Notes under the pieces: model-generated | Databases searched by the model: none | The model's input: only the letters and a program-made list of their open reading frames with translations | What the model was told of the DNA's origin: nothing | Position numbers and translations under genes: made by a program | DNA from: Clostridiales bacterium | Lineage (GTDB): Bacteria; Bacillota; Clostridia; Lachnospirales; Lachnospiraceae | Length of the DNA stretch: 5,255 nt | Reading direction: 5' to 3' | Assembly: GCA_021204765.1 (NCBI GenBank) | Contig: JAJPYU010000123.1 | Coordinates: 1-5,255, forward strand | Part shown: positions 1-4,732 of the stretch, piece by piece | How positions within the stretch are numbered: position 1 is the stretch's first letter | Layout of the letters: the number at the start of each line of letters is the position of its first letter

Positions 1-405
1 CTTAATAAGCTCCAGGGCCTCACGGTATTTGCCCTGGGAAACCAGTCCCACATATCCCTGGCAGTCGGTCTGTGCGGGGCAGGCCTTCGCGCAGGGGGGA
101 CGGCAGTCACCGGTGTGATTTGAGATCAGCAGCTCCAGGTTCGTCTTCCTGGACTCCTCCACACGCGGGGTGTTGGTGTGGACGATCATGTTCGGGGCGA
201 CCTCGGTAGCGCAGGATTTGAGAAGCTTCGGATTGCCCTCCACCTCACACACGCAGATACCGCAGGCGCCGTAGATATTCATCCTCTCGTCGTAGCAGAA
301 AGTGGGAATGTAAATGTCATTCTCACGGGCCACTTCCAGGATGGTCTGCCCGGGCAGGGCAGTGCACTCTTTTCCGTCAATATTTATTCTGAACTGTTTT
401 ACCAT
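1..405 (-). CDS. stnC: N-terminal part of a [2Fe-2S]/GltD-type flavoprotein subunit, probably StnC of an electron-bifurcating transhydrogenase (3' end outside window)
   Basis: Only the first 135 residues are visible; the frame runs open through base 1. Residues 1-75 form a plant-type [2Fe-2S] ferredoxin domain with ligands C37, C48, C51 and C65 (spacing Cx10Cx2Cx13C). Residues 97-135 carry an NH-x3-C-x3-C-x3-CPA motif (H97, C101, C105, C109), then C115 and a GY-x-x-L-x-x-x-G-x-Y-x-E-A-L-E segment. That segment is the start of the Fe-S domain that precedes the FAD/NAD(P)-binding part of GltD and NfnB. From family knowledge, Stn complexes pair such a subunit with NuoE- and NuoF-like partners and exchange electrons among NADPH, NADH and ferredoxin in the cytoplasm. 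The start ATG lies 12 nt after the stop of the NuoF-like gene. Its AGGAGGTG ribosome binding site (412-419) overlaps that stop, so translation is coupled. An [FeFe] hydrogenase or formate dehydrogenase subunit also begins with a [2Fe-2S] domain, but their next motif differs. The 2Fe-2S/GltD call is firm; the Stn name is inferred. Confidence 0.8.
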   Translation of the reverse strand, partial: MVKQFRINIDGKECTALPGQTILEVARENDIYIPTFCYDERMNIYGACGICVCEVEGNPKLLKSCATEVAPNMIVHTNTPRVEESRKTNLELLISNHTGDCRPPCAKACPAQTDCQGYVGLVSQGKYREALELIK

Positions 406-419
406 TATCTGCACCTCCT
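406..419 (-). promoter_or_regulatory. Ribosome binding site of the 2Fe-2S/GltD-type gene
   Basis: AGGAGGTG (412-419, minus strand) overlaps the TAG stop (418-420) of the NuoF-like gene. It sits 6 nt (8 nt from the AGGAGG core) before the ATG at 405-403. It decides the start of the partial subunit and indicates coupling to the upstream gene. Confidence 0.85.
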
Positions 420-2172
420 ACTCGATCTCGATGGCGCTGAAATGACAGTTCTCAGCGCATTTGCCGCACTTGATGCACACGTCAGGGTCGATGGTGTGCT
501 GCTGCTTTCTCTCGCCGCTGATGGCTCCCACCGGGCAGTTCCGGGCGCAGAGGGTGCAGCCCGTGCACTTGTCGGTGATGTGGTAGGAGATCAGGGCCTT
601 GCAGGAATGTGCAGTGCACTTGTGGTTGTAAATGTGGTCTTCGTACTCATTTCTGAAGTACCGGATGGTGGTAAGCACCGGGTTGGGGGCTGTCTGTCCC
701 AGGCCGCACATAGCGCCCTCGCTGACCTTGTGTGCCAGCTCCTCCAGAAGCTCGATATCGCCGTCGCGGCCCTCACCGTTGGTAATCCGCTCCAGGATCT
801 CCAGCATGCGCTTGGTGCCCAGGCGGCAGTAATTGCACTTGCCGCAGCTCTCCTTCCTGGTGAAATCCAGGAAATACCTTGCCATATCCACCATGCAGGT
901 GTCCTCATCCATGACGATCATACCGCCGGAACCCACGATAGCGCCGGTCTTACTGATATCCTCGTAGGAGACCGGTGTGTCGATAAGGGATGCCGGGATG
1001 CAGCCGCCGGAGGGACCGCCCATCTGGACAGCCTTAAAGGATCTGTCATTCTTGATGCCACCGCCGGTCTTGTAAATGACGTCCCTGATGGTCATGCCCA
1101 TGGGGACCTCCACCAGGCCGCCCTTCTTGATCTTCCCGGCTAATGCGAAGACCTTGGTGCCGTTGCTCTGGGAAGTGCCCAGTGCCGCGAAAGCCTCGCC
1201 GCCGTTTCTGATGATCCAGGCGACATTTGCGTAGGTCTCAACATTATTGATATTGGTAGGCTTCTGCCAGTAACCCTTTGCCGCAGGGAAAGGAGGCTTA
1301 AGTCTCGGCATGCCGCGCTCGCCCTCCAGGGATGCGATAAGTGCTGTCTCCTCGCCGCAGACGAAAGCGCCGGCGCCGGCCTTGATACGGATATCGAAAT
1401 CAATGCCGCTGCCGAAGATGTTCTTTCCTAAGAAGCCCCGCTCTCTGGCCTGGCCCATGGCGATCTCCAGCCTCACTATGGCCAGGGGATACTCGGCACG
1501 GACATAAATGATGCCCTCGCAGGCTCCCATGGCGTACCCGCCGATAATCATGCCCTCAAGGACTGCGTTGGGGTCGCCCTCCAGGACGGAACGGTCCATG
1601 AATGCTCCCGGGTCGCCCTCGTCGGCGTTGCAGACAATGTACTTCTCATCGCCCGGATTCTCCCGGGCTGCGTTCCACTTAAACCAGGTAGGGAATCCGG
1701 CGCCGCCTCTGCCGCGGAGGTTGGCCACCTTTATCTCCTCTATAACTTCCATCTGGGTCATCTCATTGAGTACTTTCCTGGCTGCCTCGTAGCCGCCGGT
1801 GGCTATGTACTCATCGATATTCTCCGGATTTATCTTGCCGCAGTTTCTTAAGACTATACGGTTCTGGCTCGCCAGGATTGCCGCGTCCTCATCGGAGATC
1901 ACATCCTCGGTGACTACCTCTCCGCCGATCAGGTGCTTCTCCACGATGCCGGCCACCTTCTCAGGCTGGACTTTCACGTAGCGGGCCTCACGGTTTCCCT
2001 CGTCATCGTAAATATCGACGATGGGCTCCAGATAGCAGGTGCCGATGCAGCCGGTCTTGTCGATAATGATGTCGGAGAGCTGCTTCTCGTCGATGATCTT
2101 CCGAAACTCTGCCTCAGTCTTTTTGGCGCCGCTGGCTATGCCGCAGCTGCCCTGTCCGATCACTACCTTCAT
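418..2172 (-). CDS. stnB: NuoF/HydB-like FMN- and NAD(H)-binding Fe-S subunit of an electron-bifurcating oxidoreductase (probable StnB)
   Basis: A complete 584-residue protein with the architecture of HydB/StnB-type NuoF homologues. Residues 1-90 are a thioredoxin-like ferredoxin domain with C10, C42 and C46. The FMN/NADH module follows, with GRGGAGFP (154-161), NADEGDPGAFMDR (182-194) and CGEE (272-275). The NuoF-type [4Fe-4S] site is C443, C446, C449 and C489. A linker with C519 and C524 leads to two C-terminal ferredoxin clusters: C536/C539/C542/C546-Pro and C566/C569/C572/C576. The last motif ends Cys-His rather than Cys-Pro. In this family the FMN is the NAD(H) site and, in bifurcating complexes, the suspected branch point for electrons to or from ferredoxin. 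The protein should be cytoplasmic; no signal peptide or membrane segment is visible. The ATG overlaps the upstream stop as ATGA and has an AGGAGGT site (2181-2187) 8 nt upstream. The N-terminal domain shows three rather than four cysteines. Family assignment is very sure; assignment to Stn rather than hydrogenase or formate dehydrogenase rests on the next gene. Confidence 0.93.
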   Translation of the reverse strand: MKVVIGQGSCGIASGAKKTEAEFRKIIDEKQLSDIIIDKTGCIGTCYLEPIVDIYDDEGNREARYVKVQPEKVAGIVEKHLIGGEVVTEDVISDEDAAILASQNRIVLRNCGKINPENIDEYIATGGYEAARKVLNEMTQMEVIEEIKVANLRGRGGAGFPTWFKWNAARENPGDEKYIVCNADEGDPGAFMDRSVLEGDPNAVLEGMIIGGYAMGACEGIIYVRAEYPLAIVRLEIAMGQARERGFLGKNIFGSGIDFDIRIKAGAGAFVCGEETALIASLEGERGMPRLKPPFPAAKGYWQKPTNINNVETYANVAWIIRNGGEAFAALGTSQSNGTKVFALAGKIKKGGLVEVPMGMTIRDVIYKTGGGIKNDRSFKAVQMGGPSGGCIPASLIDTPVSYEDISKTGAIVGSGGMIVMDEDTCMVDMARYFLDFTRKESCGKCNYCRLGTKRMLEILERITNGEGRDGDIELLEELAHKVSEGAMCGLGQTAPNPVLTTIRYFRNEYEDHIYNHKCTAHSCKALISYHITDKCTGCTLCARNCPVGAISGERKQQHTIDPDVCIKCGKCAENCHFSAIEIE

Positions 2173-2693
2173 GCTGTCACACCTCCTGTCTCTCTTGATC
2201 TGATCTCGTCAAGGATCGCGACCACCTTATCTTTTGTGAGATTCCCATAGGTCTCCTCTCCCTCGGTGGTCTTGACCATCATGACCGGTGCCAGTGAGCA
2301 GCAGCCCAGGCAGGCCACGTGATTGATGGTAAAGATGCCGTCCTCGGTGGTCTCCCCGTCGGAGATGCCTAAGTGCTCCTCCACGGCCTCCAGGATGCGG
2401 TCGGCGCCGTTTACGTGGCAGGCAGTGCCCTGGCACATCATCAACAGATATTTGCCGATGGGAGCCAGTCTGAACTGTGCGTAAAAGGTGGCCACTCCGT
2501 AGATCTTCGCCGGGAGGATACCGGTCTTCTCAGAGATGTAGTAGATGGCGTCCTGGGAGAGATACCCGTAGATGTCCTGGGCCTGCTGAAGGATGGTGAT
2601 CAGGCTGCCCGGTACCGACGCGTATTTCTCCAGGGTCGGTGCCAGCAGGGTGAAGTCCTGTTCAGTGGCCGTGGTGTTAATGTCTTTAGCCAT
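2169..2693 (-). CDS. stnA: NuoE/HydC-like [2Fe-2S] thioredoxin-fold subunit (probable StnA)
   Basis: A complete 174-residue protein, close to the usual NuoE/HydC length. The N-terminal half is the helical part, with the family's typical Q-x-x-x-G-Y-L and GVATFYAQF segments (residues 36-45 and 66-74). The C-terminal half is the thioredoxin-like [2Fe-2S] domain with C87 and C92 (CQGTAC) and C128 and C132 (CLGCC), the Cx4C...Cx3C ligand set of NuoE. In complex I-like and bifurcating enzymes this subunit docks on the NuoF-like partner and holds one [2Fe-2S] cluster near the FMN. It is the first gene of the operon: an AT-rich region with a promoter lies upstream, and its TGA overlaps the ATG of the NuoF-like gene by 4 nt. 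The start ATG is preceded by a purine-rich AAGGGGA site about 5-6 nt away, weaker than the AGGAGG sites of its downstream neighbours. Family call is very sure; the symbol depends on the complex being Stn. Confidence 0.92.
   Translation of the reverse strand: MAKDINTTATEQDFTLLAPTLEKYASVPGSLITILQQAQDIYGYLSQDAIYYISEKTGILPAKIYGVATFYAQFRLAPIGKYLLMMCQGTACHVNGADRILEAVEEHLGISDGETTEDGIFTINHVACLGCCSLAPVMMVKTTEGEETYGNLTKDKVVAILDEIRSRETGGVTA
2173..2187 (-). promoter_or_regulatory. Ribosome binding site of the NuoF-like gene
   Basis: AGGAGGT on the minus strand at 2181-2187 is followed by 8 nt and the ATG at 2172-2170. The site lies within the last codons of the NuoE-like gene, whose TGA overlaps the ATG (ATGA). 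This fixes the start and suggests translational coupling that would keep the two subunits at equal levels. Confidence 0.85.
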
Positions 2694-2724
2694 GTCTATC
2701 CCCTTTCCTTTCTATGTTGAATCT

Positions 2725-2744
2725 TGCAAAATATAGAATTTGCA
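2725..2744. repeat. Imperfect 20-bp palindrome, possible operator
   Basis: TGCAAA at 2725-2730 and TTTGCA at 2739-2744 form perfect 6-bp inverted arms around an 8-bp AT-rich centre in which two of the four remaining pairs also match. The element begins only a few bases downstream of the transcription start predicted from the promoter at 2754-2783. A bound dimeric repressor there would block initiation or early elongation. The general shape resembles redox-regulator sites such as those of Rex (TTGTTA...TAACAA), but the sequence does not match that consensus well, so no regulator is named. The stem could also form a weak RNA hairpin in the leader. Confidence 0.4.
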
Positions 2745-2753
2745 TACACAGAT

Positions 2754-2783
2754 ATAATACAATATATCACAAAAAGCTGTCAA
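2754..2783 (-). promoter_or_regulatory. Sigma-A-type promoter of the bifurcating transhydrogenase operon
   Basis: On the minus strand a consensus -35 TTGACA (2783-2778) is followed after 18 bp by TATTAT (2759-2754), one mismatch from TATAAT. Transcription would start near 2747, leaving a leader of about 54 nt before the ATG at 2693. This is the only strong candidate in the AT-rich gap before the first gene of the operon. The -35 box overlaps the loop and 3' arm of the folD terminator hairpin. The 18-bp spacer is 1 bp longer than optimal. Confidence 0.65.
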
Positions 2784-2799
2784 TAATCGACAGCTTTTT
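2771..2799 (-). terminator. Intrinsic terminator after folD (hairpin potentially bidirectional)
   Basis: A perfect 11-bp stem (2771-2781 with 2789-2799) encloses a 7-nt loop. Read on the minus strand, the core GCTGTC/GACAGC ends in five T, and AAAAA precedes it, as in many bidirectional Firmicutes terminators. It lies about 40 nt past the folD stop (2839-2841) and before the next promoter, so it separates the two transcription units. Read on the plus strand it is followed by further T-tracts and could also stop antisense transcription. No plus-strand gene is visible here that would need it. Confidence 0.8.
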
Positions 2800-2829
2800 A
2801 AGACTTTTTTTAGATTTTTTGTAATTTTT
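2795..2829. promoter_or_regulatory. Phased A/T-tracts: probable intrinsically curved DNA or UP element upstream of the operon promoter
   Basis: Four T-tracts on the plus strand (A-tracts on the minus, transcribed-sense strand) lie at 2795-2799, 2805-2811, 2815-2820 and 2825-2829. Their starts are exactly 10 bp apart. Relative to a start site near 2747 they span roughly -48 to -82, where A-tract UP elements and curved DNA are known to raise promoter activity. The tracts fill the gap between the folD stop and the hairpin and have no coding role. Confidence 0.5.
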
Positions 2830-2838
2830 GTTGCAATG

Positions 2839-3693
2839 TCACTGTGACAGGCGCTTGGCGGCTTCGGTGACATGAGTCAGGAGTACGGAGGTAGTCACGG
2901 AACCTACTCCTCCGGGGACGGGGGTGATGGCGGAGACTATGGGGCGGGCGCCGTCATAGTCCACGTCGCCGCACATTTTTCCGGCCTGCTCATCCCAGTT
3001 TATACCCACGTCTATGACAGTCTGTCCGTCTGAAAAGCACTCCTCCCCGACGCTGCCGGCATGTCCGGTGCAGGCCACGATGATATCCGCATCGGAGGTC
3101 TCCGCGGAAATGTCGGGAGTCCTGGTATGGCAGAGGGTGACGGTGGCATTTTCTTTCAGGAGCATCATTGCCACAGGACGGCCCACCACCAGGGAGCGGC
3201 CCACCACTGCTGCCCGCCTGCCCTCGATGGGGATATTGTAATATTTCAGGATCTCCATGACAGCCTGGGCCGTGCAGGGATCATAGCCCTCCTGCCTGCC
3301 GGTGAAAACCCCCACCAGGGAGGCATCGGTGCAGCCGTCCACGTCCTTTTCCGGACGTATCATGTTACGTGCCTTCTCGGAGTCAATGCAGTCCGGCAGG
3401 GGGCGGAACATGAGGATGCCGTGGATGCTCATGTCGGTATTCATATCCTCCAGCATGGAGTAGAAGGTATTGTCATGGACGTCCTCAGGCAGATTGATGC
3501 AGCGGACGCCGATGTTCACGACAGAGCAGAGCTTCATGATGCTGCGCTCGTAGGCCAGGTCATCGGGGCGGGTGCCGACACGGAGTATTGCCAGCCTGGG
3601 CTTGGTGCCGGCGGCCTCCAGAGCCAGGACATCCCTTCTTATCTTATCATTTAAAGAGGCCGCCACGGGGGCTCCTTTTAGTATTTTAGCCAT
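2839..3693 (-). CDS. folD: FolD: methylene-tetrahydrofolate dehydrogenase / methenyl-tetrahydrofolate cyclohydrolase (divergent clostridial type)
   Basis: A complete 284-residue protein, the usual FolD length. It interconverts methylene-THF and methenyl-THF with NAD(P)(H), and in bifunctional members also methenyl-THF and formyl-THF. This feeds purine synthesis and, in acetogens, the methyl branch of the Wood-Ljungdahl pathway. Visible family elements are Y48-x5-K54 (equivalent to the E. coli Tyr50/Lys56 catalytic pair), DVDG (117-120), PCTAQ (139-143, usually PCTP), the dinucleotide-binding VVGRS-x-VVGRP segment (163-173) and PGGVGSVTTS (260-269, usually PGGVGPMT). The conserved Gln of the usual QLPLP segment is F96 in FRPLP, which may affect the cyclohydrolase step. 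The start was set at the ATG at 3693: it begins the typical MAKILKG-type N-terminus and has AAGGAG (3701-3706) 7 nt upstream. A longer reading frame adds 21 residues that only mirror the 3' end of the previous gene. One base separates it from the AbiH-family stop. Confidence 0.95.
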   Translation of the reverse strand: MAKILKGAPVAASLNDKIRRDVLALEAAGTKPRLAILRVGTRPDDLAYERSIMKLCSVVNIGVRCINLPEDVHDNTFYSMLEDMNTDMSIHGILMFRPLPDCIDSEKARNMIRPEKDVDGCTDASLVGVFTGRQEGYDPCTAQAVMEILKYYNIPIEGRRAAVVGRSLVVGRPVAMMLLKENATVTLCHTRTPDISAETSDADIIVACTGHAGSVGEECFSDGQTVIDVGINWDEQAGKMCGDVDYDGARPIVSAITPVPGGVGSVTTSVLLTHVTEAAKRLSQ

Positions 3694-3706
3694 ATTATAT
3701 CTCCTT
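3694..3706 (-). promoter_or_regulatory. Ribosome binding site of folD inside the abiH 3' end
   Basis: AAGGAG on the minus strand at 3701-3706 lies within the codons for the last residues (Lys-Glu) of the AbiH-family gene, 7 nt before the folD ATG at 3693-3691. It selects this ATG over the in-frame upstream one at 3756. folD expression should therefore depend on, or be coupled to, translation of abiH. Confidence 0.8.
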
Positions 3707-4732
3707 AAAGCTGAGTATCTCGCTGCCTGTATTGTTCGTAACCCAGGTCTTCCCAAAAATTTTCATGAGGGCTAAAACCTTGGCGGCGTAGTCGGAGCCG
3801 TCAGTATAAGTCACGACGAACTGGGCCATGGGCAGGTCCAGCCCCTTTAAGGCCTCGGAATCGAAGGCCGGGAAGGAATAGCCCAGGAAAGCGAAAGTCA
3901 CGGGCTCAAAGAGACCCTGTCCGTTCCCGGAGTAGGACTGGTGCCAGTCGGGGAGGCCGATAAAGCGTTCCAGGCGGCGGAAGTAAGTCTTAAGGCTGAT
4001 CCAGTCCGGATGCTCCTCGCTCTCATCAGGGCTTCCCAAAACCAGGTTCACCGGGTCTGAACCGGCCCTGCCCCGGGTGTAGTGGATATGGGATTCCGGG
4101 ACTCCGTAAAGGCGGGCCGTATCTGTGAAATTCATGTTTATGACATAGTCCGGAGCCTCCATGTCGGGAAGTCGGATGCCGTTGTCCACGCCCATGACAT
4201 TTTCTTTTAAGTACATATCCAGGGCTGCCGTGAAGTCGTCCAGTTCCCGGCGCACCTCGGCGACCAGAGCTTTCATATCAAGGGTCTTATCAGGGGTGAT
4301 GTATGCCGTGCGTATCTTGAACATGCCGCCGGAAGGGTCGTCAAAGACCTGTTCGAAGATGCGGGCGAAGTCGCGGAAGATCTTCATATCCCGGTAGGTG
4401 AAGAGCCCATTTATGATCTGGTAAGCAGTAAGGTCATATTCCGGATCCCGCTGGGCTGTCTCCACCACCTCAGAGAAATTCGCCAGGCAGTCCACGATGG
4501 CACGCATCTCCTCCTCGAAGTAGGTCCAGCTCCCGTCGCCGCCATCGTTAAAATGAAAATGCCTGAAGAAGCCATTGACATTGCACAGCTCAGTGTAGCG
4601 CACGTCTGATGCGTTCCGGGCTTCCCGCCCTCTGGAAAATGCTTCCTCTACGCAGGATATAAAATCCTTATACTCAGTTTTCAGGCCATGATATAGATCA
4701 AAACCATTCCCAGTAACCCAGATATTTTTCAT
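3695..4732 (-). CDS. AbiH-family protein (putative phage abortive infection)
   Basis: A complete 345-residue protein with the layout of the AbiH family (Pfam AbiH type), known from a lactococcal plasmid abortive-infection gene of unresolved mechanism. The N-terminus has a Rossmann-like loop, VTGNGFDLYHGLKTEY (6-21), the hallmark of the family. An aromatic/acidic WTYFEEEM patch follows (69-76). Then come NMNFTDTARLYG (199-210, usually NFNYT-x-T), H215/H217, a VLGSPDE loop (231-237) and a C-terminal FLGYSFPAFD segment (282-291) where relatives commonly show GHSL-x-x-x-D. No signal peptide or membrane segment is seen, so it should be cytoplasmic. The ATG at 4732 was chosen because it forms an ATGA overlap with the deoD stop and has GGAGG 8 nt upstream; the ATG 15 nt earlier overlaps that site. 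Its position between deoD and folD, with coupled translation on both sides, is unusual for a defence gene. Family membership is confident; the role in phage defence is inferred. Confidence 0.85.
   Translation of the reverse strand: MKNIWVTGNGFDLYHGLKTEYKDFISCVEEAFSRGREARNASDVRYTELCNVNGFFRHFHFNDGGDGSWTYFEEEMRAIVDCLANFSEVVETAQRDPEYDLTAYQIINGLFTYRDMKIFRDFARIFEQVFDDPSGGMFKIRTAYITPDKTLDMKALVAEVRRELDDFTAALDMYLKENVMGVDNGIRLPDMEAPDYVINMNFTDTARLYGVPESHIHYTRGRAGSDPVNLVLGSPDESEEHPDWISLKTYFRRLERFIGLPDWHQSYSGNGQGLFEPVTFAFLGYSFPAFDSEALKGLDLPMAQFVVTYTDGSDYAAKVLALMKIFGKTWVTNNTGSEILSFKEI

Noticed and set aside
178..1143. Long plus-strand open frame opposite the NuoF-like gene and the partial flavoprotein gene
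   Set aside because: Its product has no recognisable domain and an Ala/Leu/Val/His-rich composition expected from the complement of GC-biased codons. It lies opposite two clear conserved genes and has no ribosome binding site of note.
2694..2770. Riboswitch or structured leader before the NuoE-like gene
   Set aside because: The predicted leader is only about 54 nt and AT-rich, with only one weak inverted repeat; nothing resembles a known riboswitch core or a T-box.
3061..3654. Plus-strand open frame opposite folD
   Set aside because: It is the mirror of folD codons, with His/Gly/Ala-rich low-information sequence and no family signature; folD is unambiguous.
3694..3756. Longer folD start at 3756 adding 21 residues
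   Set aside because: The extra residues come from the out-of-frame 3' end of the AbiH-family gene and match no FolD N-terminus; the ATG at 3693 has AAGGAG 7 nt upstream.
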